A stretch of DNA of 64,000 nt from Vibrio superstes. GTDB taxonomy: Bacteria; Pseudomonadota; Gammaproteobacteria; Enterobacterales; Vibrionaceae. This document shows, in pieces, positions 34,992-44,815 of the stretch (the stretch's first letter is position 1; every line of letters starts with the position of its first letter). The stretch covers positions 2,539,573 to 2,603,572 of the forward strand of contig NZ_BCUR01000004.1 in NCBI RefSeq assembly GCF_003569005.1, read 5' to 3'. A program made the translations under genes and the position numbers. The notes beneath the pieces were generated by a model that saw only the letters and a list, made by a program, of their open reading frames with translations, did no database searches and was not told the DNA's origin.

Positions 34992-37301
34992 TTATTTAAA
35001 TGAAGTGCCTATGATCAAATACACCGCTCCCATACCATCTTCTGTATGACCATAGCCTAAGGTTACTGGGCCTACGGGAGAATCGATTCCCGCGAACACA
35101 GAACCAGCCACAAATAATGGCGCATCGCTGATGCTGTTATCCTGACCAGACCAAACACCGCCATATTCAACTGAAGCGCCGAGGAAGACAGGAGATTGGA
35201 ACATACCAAAATCATTCTCAAACCAACGATAACGGTAGATCAAACTGGTGAACGCTTTATTCTGGCCAATTAGGCTATTTCTGGGAATACCTGATAAATT
35301 GTGGAAGCCACCAAGTGTATAGGGATCAATAGGGGTTGCTGTCGTTTCAGAATCAAACAGACCAAGCTCAGCGTTGGCTACGAGTGTATGTTTTTCAAAG
35401 AAGGTCGCGGCCCCCATAAGGTTTACCTTGTACTCATCCACCCTTTCATCGTCCTCTACCTTGGTGCCTAAGTCCTCAACGGTATCAAAGGAACTTACGT
35501 ACTCTAGGTAGACATAGGTACCCTGAGTAGGAAAAGAAAAGCTGTCCAACGTATCATGCAGATACCTGACATATACCCCCTTTCTATCAAACTTAACGTC
35601 GCCCTTAGAAGGCAGTGTAGACAATTCAGCTTCGCCGTTGGTATAGCGCAGGCCAACTTTCACCTCACTCCACAGTGCCGGTTGTAATCCAATGCCAAGA
35701 TCGGCAACGAACTGCTTATAAGAGACGGGAATGTAGTCCTCAACCTTGCTTAGGTCATCGATTTCTTCATCAAGAGCTCCAGCTACAGTCACATTACGTT
35801 TGTCGTCAGAGTAGATAAGACTAAAGGTATTAAATAGCAACTGATTGGCAAAAAATGGGGCGTAGAGGTCAATACCTATCAATTTATCTGTACCTAGCTC
35901 AAAGTTACCTCTGAGTTCCGCACCTTGCCGGCTCATGTCAGTAAAATTGATTGACGCACCCAGGCCATATTGACTGTCTGTTGTAAAATCGTCTTCTAAA
36001 AAGAAACGGAAATTAAGATAATTTGGACCCCAATCTTTTTCATCAACACTCACCACCACTGCATTTTCATGCTCACGCTGATCAATACGATAGGTGATCT
36101 TTTCAAAGCGGTCTAAGGCATACAGGCGGGTTATCCCCTCTTCAATTTCTTGAGGAGTAGGCTCGTTCTCAACAGCCAAATCTAGACGGTGGCTAAGAAT
36201 CTCTGGGTTGTAATGACTTTGGTTCTGTACCTCAATAACATCAATCGGAATCTCATCACCAAACACCATGAATTCGGCTTTGAGCTCTTTATCTTTGATA
36301 TAGGTTGCGTAGTCCTCCTCAGACAAGGAATAACGCTGCAATCTATCTCGATTGGCCATGGCAGCTTCGTACCCTAGCTCATAAGCCTCTGGCATTGCGC
36401 TAAAATCAGTGGTCCCTATCTCTCCCACTTCGGGCTTAAGGTAAGTATCATCGGGGGTGAGTAACTTAGCCTTTTCAACCGTGCCTCTTTGAACCAAGTA
36501 ATTGGAGAGTTGCCCGCCCACATCCAAGAAGCTTCGCAATTCATCTTTGTTTTTATAGTTACTTGAGATGTCCACGGCTATGACGTAATCAGCGCCCATC
36601 TCCTTGGCAAGATCAACCGGCATATTGTTGACCACGCCACCATCAACCAACAAACGTCCGTTGACCTCATAGGGTGGCAAAGCACCGGGTACTGACATCG
36701 ATGCCATCATGGCATCAACTAGATACCCTTTATCCAATACCACCTCTTCAAGTTCAACAATATCTGTAGCAACCGCGCGATAGCGGATCGCCATATTGTC
36801 AAAGCTTCCCATTGCGGGCGGATTACGAGAGGTTTCACGAAGAATACGCAGCATACCCTGGCCTTGAACTACGCCTTTCGGAGTTTTAATCGTGCCTAAA
36901 CCAACGCCGAGGTCGGTATTCAGTTGGTAGCGATCCTCGTACTCTTTATCACGTAAGCGACGATCGGAGCGATTGACTTGATCACGGTATCCCGAGTTCC
37001 AGTCTACCGTTGTCAGATAGCCTTTGATTTGTTCTGCACTTTGACCTGTCGCGTACAGACCACCCACGTAGGAACCCATACTGGTGCCAGTGATAATATC
37101 GACGGGAATACGCATCTCTTCGAGGGCTTTCAAGACGCCGATATGCGCTGCCCCTTTAGCCCCTCCACCAGCCAACACCACCGCAATAGTGGGTCTCGTT
37201 GTAGGGTTGCCGATAGAGGACTCAGCATCATTTACTGATTGAGCGTGAGCGAGGGTAGATTGGAGCGACAAGGCTCCAATCAAAAAAGCCATCCGAAGCA
37301 A
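34992..37301 (-). CDS. patatin-like phospholipase, type Vd autotransporter (PlpD-like)
   Basis: 769 residues: signal peptide (about 1-21), patatin domain (about 37-330) with oxyanion loop GGGAKG, nucleophile S74 in GTSMG and the DGG dyad motif LLVDGGVVNNMP, a POTRA-like segment (about 345-415), and a C-terminal BamA/TpsB-like 16-strand-type barrel (about 425-769). This fits the type Vd autotransporters exemplified by P. aeruginosa PlpD, a secreted lipase. The start is TTG at 37301 with AGGA seven bases upstream; the alternative ATG at 37292 has no ribosome site. Lipase activity and surface release are inferred. Confidence 0.85.
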   Translation of the reverse strand: MLRMAFLIGALSLQSTLAHAQSVNDAESSIGNPTTRPTIAVVLAGGGAKGAAHIGVLKALEEMRIPVDIITGTSMGSYVGGLYATGQSAEQIKGYLTTVDWNSGYRDQVNRSDRRLRDKEYEDRYQLNTDLGVGLGTIKTPKGVVQGQGMLRILRETSRNPPAMGSFDNMAIRYRAVATDIVELEEVVLDKGYLVDAMMASMSVPGALPPYEVNGRLLVDGGVVNNMPVDLAKEMGADYVIAVDISSNYKNKDELRSFLDVGGQLSNYLVQRGTVEKAKLLTPDDTYLKPEVGEIGTTDFSAMPEAYELGYEAAMANRDRLQRYSLSEEDYATYIKDKELKAEFMVFGDEIPIDVIEVQNQSHYNPEILSHRLDLAVENEPTPQEIEEGITRLYALDRFEKITYRIDQREHENAVVVSVDEKDWGPNYLNFRFFLEDDFTTDSQYGLGASINFTDMSRQGAELRGNFELGTDKLIGIDLYAPFFANQLLFNTFSLIYSDDKRNVTVAGALDEEIDDLSKVEDYIPVSYKQFVADLGIGLQPALWSEVKVGLRYTNGEAELSTLPSKGDVKFDRKGVYVRYLHDTLDSFSFPTQGTYVYLEYVSSFDTVEDLGTKVEDDERVDEYKVNLMGAATFFEKHTLVANAELGLFDSETTATPIDPYTLGGFHNLSGIPRNSLIGQNKAFTSLIYRYRWFENDFGMFQSPVFLGASVEYGGVWSGQDNSISDAPLFVAGSVFAGIDSPVGPVTLGYGHTEDGMGAVYLIIGTSFK

Positions 37302-37371
37302 TTGATATTCCTATAAATCCGTTTACTAGAATACCCTTAAATCTAACACACTTTGTGACAAATCATTGCCC

Positions 37372-39759
37372 CTACCAAGGTAATATTTTTTTAAACCAAG
37401 GCTTTGCGTTAGATTCACACTCCTCAAGCGCCGAGCCGCCCTCATCCCAAACAGGGAGTTTGAAGTCGCTACTGCAATCTACCGCTAGGCTACCATCGTC
37501 CAATTTACGGTAGCCCAGAGTGCGAATGCCTTTTGGCCAAGGTAGGCTAAGCACCTCAGGCTCACGATGTTTTAAGTAGTCGGCATAAACTCGCAAAGCA
37601 CCAGATGACCCCGTCAAATACGCTTGTTGGTTGTCATCACGTCCTACCCAAAGGGTCACCACTTCTCTACCATCCACGCCAACAAACCAACTGTCACGCC
37701 CATCATTACTGGTACCGGTTTTACCCGCGAGTGCATAGCGAGAATAATTGGCGGATAGATAGCGCCCCGACCCCTCAGTCACGACTTTCTTCATCGCAAA
37801 GGTGGTAAGCCAAGCGGCCTGCTCAGGCACTACCTGCTGAGCACGAGGAAAGGATTGATAAAGAACCTCATCATCTTGATTCTTCACCACTCGCAGAGCG
37901 CTCAATGGCACTTTTCGCCCTGAGTTAGTCAGTGATTGATACATTTGCGCTACTTGATAAGGCGTTAACGAAAATGCCCCAAGGAACATCGAAGGCAGAG
38001 GACGAACCTCATCTTCACCGACCCCGAGTTTTTCAATGGTTTGTTGCACATTTCTAATACCCAGTGTCATACCCAGTTGCACTGTTGGTACATTCAAGGA
38101 CTGAGCCAGTGAGCGATAGAGCGGTACATTTCCTCGAAACTTTCTATCAAAGTTTCGTGGTGTCCAGTTACTTCCCTTATTCCCTTTGAGTGAGATAGGC
38201 TCATCAACTAAAGTGCTCGCCAATCGATACTTATCCGGCTGCATTAGGGCATCCAAATAAACCGCTGGCTTAACCAAAGAGCCAATCTGACGAGAGGCAT
38301 TCAATGCACGGTTAAATCCATCATAGCCAGTACGTCTTCCGCCGACCATGGCGCGAATCTCGCCTGTTTGTCTGTCCACGGCAATGGCCGCGGCTTCTAG
38401 TTGCTCTGGCTTCCCTTTCTCTAGCCTTGGCAGGGTTTCTGTAACGGCTTTTTCTAGCATTGATTGAGATACAGGGTCTAAAGTGGTAAACAAGCGCAGC
38501 CCTGCATGCTGCTGAAAGTCTTCACCAACATACTCATTTAGCTCGTTTTTAAGCTGTTGGAAATACGCAGGTTGCCTGCTCGCAATTTGTGGTGTTTTTT
38601 GCAGATCCAGCTCTCTGCTGACCGCTTGTTGGTACTGCTCAGAATCAAGCGTCCCTTGTTCAAACAGGAGTTTAAGGATCAAATCTCTGCGCTCTTTGGC
38701 GCGCTCTGGATTACGAATAGGGTTGTAATACGATGGTCCCTTTACCAGTCCAACTAGCATAGCCACTTGGTCAATACGCAGCTCTTGGATAGGCTGCCCA
38801 AAATAGAAACGAGCTGCTAAGCCAAAGCCGTGTATTGCTTCACCGGCACTTTGTCCAAGATAGACCTCATTCAGGTACGCTTCTAGGATTCGGTCTTTGT
38901 CATAGCGATGGTCGATAATAAGGGCAATTAAGGCCTCACGCACCTTACGCACTAACGTCTTTTCTCTGGTTAGGAATAGGTTTTTACTTAGCTGCTGCGT
39001 CAAAGTACTGCCACCTTGCACCGCACGTCCAGCTTTAAGGTTTACCACAAAAGCGCGTGCGATTGCGGTAAGTGAGACACCATCATGCTGATAAAAGTCG
39101 CGATCTTCCGTAGTTAACAAGGCATCAATCAAAAACTCTGGATAGTCCTGTCGTTTTACAAACAGTCGCTGCTCTGTGACATCTTTTTCCAACATACCGA
39201 GCATCTTCGGCTCAAGACGTAAAAAGCCCAGCTGTGCTTTTTTCTCAACCGATTCAATCTTGGTAACGCTAGAGCTATCAAAGTGGAGCATGACATGACG
39301 CTCAGCCTCGGGACCATCCTGAAATTCAAATGGGCGACGAATAAGTTCTATTTTAGTGCTAGAGGCGGAGTACTCCCCTGGAAACTTAGGATTACGCACC
39401 TTACGATAATGTAAAACATCCAACTCTTTTAGCATCTGAGAGTGGGTGATTTCGGTGCCTGGAGCGAGGTTTAATATGCGTGCATAGACGACGGTAGGTA
39501 GGTCGAAAAGCTGCCCTTCAAAGCGGCGTTCTACTATCGTATTCAGATAAATCATCACAAAGGCAAGCACTGCAAACCCGGTAAGCCCAAGCTTCCAAGT
39601 AATACCCCATAGCTTCTTTAGCCACGATCGAGGGGCCTTTTTATTGGCTTTGTTGTTCTTTGAGGCAGGCTTTCTCGGGGCTGCTTTTTTTGCCGGTGTC
39701 TTTTTGGCTTGTGGCTTCTTCACCTGACGACTTTTTGGCGGAGTCCGTTTCTCTGGCAC
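37372..39759 (-). CDS. mrcB: penicillin-binding protein 1B
   Basis: 795-residue bifunctional class A PBP making and cross-linking peptidoglycan in the periplasm. Lys/Pro/Ala-rich cytoplasmic tail (about 1-45), membrane helix (about 55-75), UB2H domain (about 80-190), glycosyltransferase with catalytic E218 in TTEDRDFYQHDG, and transpeptidase with S494-L-V-K497, SLN and KTG motifs. The UB2H region binds the LpoB activator in E. coli. The start is GTG. Confidence 0.95.
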   Translation of the reverse strand: MPEKRTPPKSRQVKKPQAKKTPAKKAAPRKPASKNNKANKKAPRSWLKKLWGITWKLGLTGFAVLAFVMIYLNTIVERRFEGQLFDLPTVVYARILNLAPGTEITHSQMLKELDVLHYRKVRNPKFPGEYSASSTKIELIRRPFEFQDGPEAERHVMLHFDSSSVTKIESVEKKAQLGFLRLEPKMLGMLEKDVTEQRLFVKRQDYPEFLIDALLTTEDRDFYQHDGVSLTAIARAFVVNLKAGRAVQGGSTLTQQLSKNLFLTREKTLVRKVREALIALIIDHRYDKDRILEAYLNEVYLGQSAGEAIHGFGLAARFYFGQPIQELRIDQVAMLVGLVKGPSYYNPIRNPERAKERRDLILKLLFEQGTLDSEQYQQAVSRELDLQKTPQIASRQPAYFQQLKNELNEYVGEDFQQHAGLRLFTTLDPVSQSMLEKAVTETLPRLEKGKPEQLEAAAIAVDRQTGEIRAMVGGRRTGYDGFNRALNASRQIGSLVKPAVYLDALMQPDKYRLASTLVDEPISLKGNKGSNWTPRNFDRKFRGNVPLYRSLAQSLNVPTVQLGMTLGIRNVQQTIEKLGVGEDEVRPLPSMFLGAFSLTPYQVAQMYQSLTNSGRKVPLSALRVVKNQDDEVLYQSFPRAQQVVPEQAAWLTTFAMKKVVTEGSGRYLSANYSRYALAGKTGTSNDGRDSWFVGVDGREVVTLWVGRDDNQQAYLTGSSGALRVYADYLKHREPEVLSLPWPKGIRTLGYRKLDDGSLAVDCSSDFKLPVWDEGGSALEECESNAKPWFKKILPW

Positions 39760-39819
39760 GCTATGATTCCATTTATTGTTTAATTACTCAGCATTGAGGT
39801 TTATAGCCTCTATTTGAGG

Positions 39820-42294
39820 TTACTTAAGATGACGTTTCGTTTTACTGGTCGCTTGGTGTGACGCTGGGTCATCTGGCCACGGGTGCTTAGGATAGCGACC
39901 CTTCATCTCTTTTTGCACCTCTTTGTACGCTCCATTCCAGAAACCAGCTAGGTCTTGAGTCACCTGCAATGGCCTTTGGGCAGGAGAAAGTAACTCAAGT
40001 GTCACCTTGACTCTACCTTGCGCCACTGTTGGCGACTGAGGCTCACCAAACATTTCTTGAAGCTTGACCGATAACTTAGGGTTCTGCCCCTCACTGTAGT
40101 CAATCGCTTTTGTCGAACCAGAGGGCACCTTTAACGCTTTAGGCAGCAAGGTATTAATTTCTTGGTTCAAAGGCCAGCCTAATTCGGCATTAAGAATATC
40201 TAACATATTCAGGCGCTGTAGCGCTTTTACCGAGCGAACATTATCAAGGTAGGGTAATAACCAGCGCTCTAGATTATTCAATAGCCCTTGCTCACTCCAA
40301 TCTGGCCACTCTTTCTCAGGAAGCCAAGCCCTTGCGCAGTTAATGCGACTTCGTAGCGCCTCAGAATCCTTGCTCCAAGGCAGTATCTGCAAGCCTTTTT
40401 TGGCAATGTAGTTCAGTAGTCCTTTCACCAACACCTGAGGCGATATCTCAGAGGGTGAAATTGGCTTACGCTTGATCACCAACTGACCGATTCGAGTTTG
40501 ATGCTCGGCGAGCATAGCCTGCTTTTCATCGCTCCATTGCACCACATCCTCTTCTTCAAGACGATGGTAAGTCTCAAGCTCAGATAAGCTAATACTTGAG
40601 GCTGCTAATATGCGACTGGCCGACTGACGCCCCTTCTGCAAGTTGGCAACCGCTAAGTACTCATCGCTAGATAAGCGGCTATTCTCATCCACAAACGCTC
40701 CATGACCGGAGGCAAGTTGGTACTGATTACCACTTAAAGAGCGTCGTTGTCCGAGACGATCAGGATAAGCAAAACTTAGGCACACGCCTACCTGGCCTGT
40801 CAGTATCAAGGCAGCTGAAAACTTACGATGACACCTTGCCGCTAAACTCTCTACTCGTCTTTTTAGCACGCCTTGCTTAGGGTGCTTTCTCTCCGCAAAC
40901 AGGGCGACTTGAAATGCAATGTCATCGCTATTTCTCATCGGCTCTTCCAATACTGCAGCGGTCACTAAGGCAGTATCAAACAGCGTATCAGGCGCGCGTG
41001 AAAGCATGGCGCCCAAACGAGGTTCTAAACCTAATTGTAGAGCTCGCCTACCTTGCTGAGTCAGAGTTAAGTCAGAAGTGAGCAAGGTTAGGCGTTGCAA
41101 TAATTCACTCGCAGCACTTATCGCAGCGGATGACGGATGGTCGACAAACTGCAGCGTCGTGAGATCGCTGCTTCCCCACTGCACCGCTTCCAGCATCAGA
41201 GGCGCTAAATCAGAACGTAATATCTCTGGCGTGGTATGCGATTGGTTTTGATTGAATTGAGATTCAGAAAAGAGCCTTACGCAAACTCCCGGCTCTGTTC
41301 GCCCTGCACGTCCCGCACGTTGGATGGCGGATGATTGTGATATCCATTTCTGCTCAAGACGACTGACACCATTGCTCAAGTCAAAGCTCGCACGATTCTC
41401 AAGACCTGAATCAATAACGATCCTTACCCCTTCAATAGTCAGTGATGTTTCAGCAATATTGGTGGTTAGTACGATCTTTCTTTCATCCTTATTACATGGC
41501 TGTATGGCCTGCTGTTGAGTAGAAAAATCCAAACCACCATGCAAAGGAAGCACCTTGAGTCCATTAACCTGATGTAGCTCATTGCTCAGCGATTCCAAAC
41601 AAGCATTGATGAGCCCAACACTTGGCAAGAAAACAAGAATCGAGCCCGACTCTTCGTTTATCGTTTTGATGGTTTGCTGACAAATATGCGCAATGAGATT
41701 TTGATTTGGTTTAAGCGAGGCGTAGCGCTGCTCAATAGGAAAGCCTCGTCCTTGTGAGGTGTGAATCGCCGCATCAGGCATAATGGAATGCAGACCAGCT
41801 TGATCGAGCGTTGCCGACATCACGATGATCTTAAGCTGTTCGTTAAATACTTGCTGCACCTCAAGAGCCAAGGCTAAGCCGAGATCAGCATGGATACTCC
41901 TTTCGTGAAACTCATCAAACAGCAACAGTTCAACGTCACTAAGCTCTGGGTCAGATTGAATCATGCGAGTAAGGACGCCTTCTGTGACTATCTCAAGCCG
42001 AGTAGAAGCACTGGTTTTGCTCTCGCCACGGATTCGATAACCCACCCGCTGACCGACTGGCTCGCCAAGCTGTTTTGCAATGAAGGTGGCGATACTCTTC
42101 GCCGCAAGCCTTCTAGGCTCAAGCATAATGATCTTGCCCTGCCATTGTGGATCAACAAGCAACTGCAATGGCAAATAGGTCGATTTACCTGCGCCAGGGG
42201 GCGCTTGAATAATCAGCTGAGAATTGAGCTTAAGAGAGGCGGTAATATCCTCTAAAATTGCGCCAATAGGCAAATTGGATAGTGCTTGAGTCAA
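39820..42294 (-). CDS. hrpB: ATP-dependent helicase HrpB
   Basis: 824-residue DEAH-family helicase. Walker A PPGAGKST (about 32-39), box II DEFH (normal for HrpB), SAT, helicase-C with QRAGRAGR, HA2 domain, and the C-terminal HrpB domain. The substrate is not firmly known. The start appears to be TTG at 42294, without an obvious ribosome site; it diverges from sfsA 56 bases away. Confidence 0.93.
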   Translation of the reverse strand: MTQALSNLPIGAILEDITASLKLNSQLIIQAPPGAGKSTYLPLQLLVDPQWQGKIIMLEPRRLAAKSIATFIAKQLGEPVGQRVGYRIRGESKTSASTRLEIVTEGVLTRMIQSDPELSDVELLLFDEFHERSIHADLGLALALEVQQVFNEQLKIIVMSATLDQAGLHSIMPDAAIHTSQGRGFPIEQRYASLKPNQNLIAHICQQTIKTINEESGSILVFLPSVGLINACLESLSNELHQVNGLKVLPLHGGLDFSTQQQAIQPCNKDERKIVLTTNIAETSLTIEGVRIVIDSGLENRASFDLSNGVSRLEQKWISQSSAIQRAGRAGRTEPGVCVRLFSESQFNQNQSHTTPEILRSDLAPLMLEAVQWGSSDLTTLQFVDHPSSAAISAASELLQRLTLLTSDLTLTQQGRRALQLGLEPRLGAMLSRAPDTLFDTALVTAAVLEEPMRNSDDIAFQVALFAERKHPKQGVLKRRVESLAARCHRKFSAALILTGQVGVCLSFAYPDRLGQRRSLSGNQYQLASGHGAFVDENSRLSSDEYLAVANLQKGRQSASRILAASSISLSELETYHRLEEEDVVQWSDEKQAMLAEHQTRIGQLVIKRKPISPSEISPQVLVKGLLNYIAKKGLQILPWSKDSEALRSRINCARAWLPEKEWPDWSEQGLLNNLERWLLPYLDNVRSVKALQRLNMLDILNAELGWPLNQEINTLLPKALKVPSGSTKAIDYSEGQNPKLSVKLQEMFGEPQSPTVAQGRVKVTLELLSPAQRPLQVTQDLAGFWNGAYKEVQKEMKGRYPKHPWPDDPASHQATSKTKRHLK

Positions 42295-42350
42295 GAGAAG
42301 GGCCTATGCCATGATGTGTTCTTGGTCAATTCTACCCAAATGATTTAGAA

Positions 42351-43064
42351 ATGGAATTTTCTCCTGCTTTACAATGTGGCACTTTAATCAAGCGCTATAA
42401 GCGCTTTCTTGCCGACCTTTCATTGGACGACGGCTCTGAGCTCACCATTCATTGTGCTAATACTGGGGCAATGACCGGATGTGCTGAACCGGGCAATAAG
42501 GTGTGGTTTTCTACCTCTGATAACCCTAAACGTAAATATCCCAATAGTTGGGAGTTGACAGAGACACTAGCGGGACATCGTATCTGCGTGAATACCCTAC
42601 GCGCCAATACACTGGCTATTGAAGGAATAAGAGAAGGCGCTATCAAGGAACTGTCTGGCTATGAAGAGCTCAAAACCGAGCAGAAATATGGCTCAGAGAA
42701 CAGTCGTATTGATGTTTTATTACGCTCAAAGGATAAGGCCGACTGTTATATTGAAGTAAAGAGCGTCACCTTACTGTCTAATGATGAAGGCTTGGGACAG
42801 TTTCCAGATGCAGTGACGACTCGAGGACAAAAACACCTTAGGGAGTTGATCGAGATAACAGAATCTGGGCAAAGAGCCGTACTTTTGTTTATTGTTTTAC
42901 ATTCAGGTATTGAAAAGGTATCCCCTGCGACCCATATAGATGAGCATTATTCAAATTTACTACAGCAAGCCTTAAAAGCCGGCGTTGAAGTAATTTGTTA
43001 CAAAGCAGATCTTTGCACGGGTGAGGTAAAGATCTCGCGCAAATTGCCATTTTACCAAGGTTAA
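42351..43064 (+). CDS. sfsA: DNA/RNA nuclease SfsA family protein
   Basis: 237 residues (E. coli 234). N-terminal OB-like domain with LTIHCANTGAMTGCAEPG, and a C-terminal nuclease-like domain with RIDVLL and the YIEVKSVTL metal-site motif. First described as a sugar-fermentation stimulation protein; the exact role is unsettled. It directly precedes dksA. Confidence 0.92.
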   Translation: MEFSPALQCGTLIKRYKRFLADLSLDDGSELTIHCANTGAMTGCAEPGNKVWFSTSDNPKRKYPNSWELTETLAGHRICVNTLRANTLAIEGIREGAIKELSGYEELKTEQKYGSENSRIDVLLRSKDKADCYIEVKSVTLLSNDEGLGQFPDAVTTRGQKHLRELIEITESGQRAVLLFIVLHSGIEKVSPATHIDEHYSNLLQQALKAGVEVICYKADLCTGEVKISRKLPFYQG

Positions 43065-43205
43065 AATGACGAATTGTTCACAGTTATGCGTATAGCTGAG
43101 AATGTAACCAAAAGACTTCGTTGCTAATACAAGGACTTTTTGCTATAGATACCCGCCTTAAATTAAGCCACTCGCTGGTTTAACAAGGTTACTAGGAGAT
43201 GCGGT

Positions 43206-43652
43206 ATGCCAGAAAACAAGAAAAAAGCGCTAGGCATTCTAGCCATAGCAGGCGTTGAGCCGTACCAAGAAAAAGCTGGTGAAGAGTACATGTCACCAGA
43301 GCAAATGGCTCACTTTACAAAAATTTTAGGAGCTTGGCGCGACCAATTGCGTGAAGAAGTAGAACGTACAGTTGTACACATGCAAGACGAAGCGGCAAAC
43401 TTCCCAGACCCTGTAGACCGTGCGTCTCAGGAAGAAGAGTTCAGCTTAGAGTTGCGTAACCGTGACCGCGAGCGTCGCTTGATCAAGAAGATCGAGAAAA
43501 CTCTAAACAAGATCGAAGAAGACGAATTCGGCTTCTGTGACTCTTGTGGTGTTGAAATTGGCATTCGCCGTCTAGAAGCTCGCCCAACAGCAGACCTTTG
43601 CATTGATTGCAAAACGCTAGCTGAGCTTAAAGAAAAGCAAATGCAAGGCTAA
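43206..43652 (+). CDS. dksA: RNA polymerase-binding transcription factor DksA
   Basis: 148 residues. A coiled coil enters the RNA polymerase secondary channel with ppGpp; its tip carries D68 and D71 followed by A73 in the DPVDRA motif, equivalent to E. coli D71/D74/A76. The zinc finger uses C111, C114, C132, C135. The AGGAGA ribosome site is strong. It ends with a terminator and then a palindromic repeat that separates it from gluQ. Confidence 0.97.
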   Translation: MPENKKKALGILAIAGVEPYQEKAGEEYMSPEQMAHFTKILGAWRDQLREEVERTVVHMQDEAANFPDPVDRASQEEEFSLELRNRDRERRLIKKIEKTLNKIEEDEFGFCDSCGVEIGIRRLEARPTADLCIDCKTLAELKEKQMQG

Positions 43653-43677
43653 CGCCAACAAAACAATAGTTTAAACT

Positions 43678-43701
43678 AAAGGGAGCCTAGGCTCCCTTTT
43701 T
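43678..43701 (+). terminator. Rho-independent terminator of dksA
   Basis: Stem AAAGGGAGC / GCTCCCTTT around a CTAG loop, followed by TT. It separates dksA from gluQ, as in enterobacteria where some read-through still occurs. Confidence 0.88.
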
Positions 43702-43702
43702 C

Positions 43703-43864
43703 ATACCAATCACACTAAGTAAGTGATCAGAAATAACGCAGGAAAAATGCTCGAGAACAAGGCAGAATATTTCGATAAGTAGTTATTCTACAATCAAAAA
43801 TTCTAACGCAGTTGTCGATCATTTTAACAAGTTAGAGTGACCCGTTAATTAGTACGATTGGTAT
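43703..43864. repeat. palindromic interspersed repeat (Vibrio MITE/ERIC-like)
   Basis: 162-base element bounded by ATACCAATC (43703-43711) and GATTGGTAT (43856-43864). The terminal 27 bases of each end match in inverted orientation at about 22 positions, and an AACGCAG motif recurs inside (43734, 43805). The ends and layout look like palindromic repeats I have seen in intergenic regions of Vibrio genomes. It has no ORF of its own. It ends 17 bases before the gluQ ATG and so forms most of the leader of that gene. Confidence 0.65.
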
Positions 43865-43881
43865 CAATCATAAGTGTTTGT

Positions 43882-44769
43882 ATGGATTACGTTGGACGTT
43901 TCGCCCCCTCCCCCTCTGGCCCTTTGCATTTCGGCTCACTAGTCGCCGCACTGGGTAGCTATTTCCAAGCTAAAAGCCAACAAGGGACCTGGTTGGTCCG
44001 TATGGAAGACCTTGACCCACCACGAGAAATGCCAGGCGCAGCGGATCTTATTCTAAAAACCCTAGAAGCCTATCATCTCTTCTGGGATGGCGAGGTCGTG
44101 TATCAAAGCCAACGACATTCCATTTATCAATCACAGATAGACGAGTGGCTTGCACAGCAAGAAGCCTATTATTGCCAATGTACTCGCAAGCAAATCAAAG
44201 CCGATGGCGGTTATTATCTTGGTCACTGCAGAGATAAGCACCTTCAAGCAGAAGGGTGTGCGGTTCGTATTAAGGTTGATACTCCAATAACAGAGTTTTA
44301 CGACCTCAAGCATGGGCGAATTGCTATACCTCAAGCCATTGCCGAAGAAGACTTTATCATTAAGCGTCGTGACGGCTTATACGCGTATAACCTTGCGGTA
44401 GTGATTGACGATATTGAACAAGATGTGACTGAAGTAGTGCGTGGTGCTGATCTCATCGAACCCACAGGGCGACAAATTGGTTTGTATAACACCCTTGGAA
44501 AAACACCCGTACAGTATCTGCACTTACCACTAGCGGTCACTGAAAATGGAGCCAAGCTCTCTAAGCAAAACCATGCCGAGGGTATAAGCCTAGATAACCC
44601 TGTCCCGACCTTGCTTGAGGCAATGCGATTTTTAGGTTTTTCTCTGCCTAAAGGTATGGATAGCGGCAAAATTGATGAAATCATCGCCTGGGGAATTGAA
44701 CATTGGCACTTAACTCAGCTTCCAGAAGCGACTCAAATCACAACCTTGTTCTCAAATCGTGTCAGCTAG
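43882..44769 (+). CDS. gluQ: glutamyl-Q tRNA(Asp) synthetase GluQRS
   Basis: 295-residue truncated GluRS paralogue that attaches glutamate to the queuosine of tRNA(Asp). HIGH-like motif at PSPSGPLHFGSLVAA, KMSKS-like KLSKQ, and the zinc-site Y-C-Q-C ... GHC characteristic of the family; no anticodon-binding domain. The frame is open to a TTG at 43858, but those codons lie in the repeat; MDYVGRFAPSPSG from the ATG is the conserved start. Confidence 0.93.
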   Translation: MDYVGRFAPSPSGPLHFGSLVAALGSYFQAKSQQGTWLVRMEDLDPPREMPGAADLILKTLEAYHLFWDGEVVYQSQRHSIYQSQIDEWLAQQEAYYCQCTRKQIKADGGYYLGHCRDKHLQAEGCAVRIKVDTPITEFYDLKHGRIAIPQAIAEEDFIIKRRDGLYAYNLAVVIDDIEQDVTEVVRGADLIEPTGRQIGLYNTLGKTPVQYLHLPLAVTENGAKLSKQNHAEGISLDNPVPTLLEAMRFLGFSLPKGMDSGKIDEIIAWGIEHWHLTQLPEATQITTLFSNRVS

Positions 44770-44815
44770 GCTATTATATGCGCGGATTTGAAGCTGATTC
44801 AGAACCAAACCTTTA

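Noticed and set aside
39820..42294. DEFH instead of DEAH in HrpB box II, first thought to be a mutated helicase
   Set aside because: DEFH is normal for HrpB proteins.
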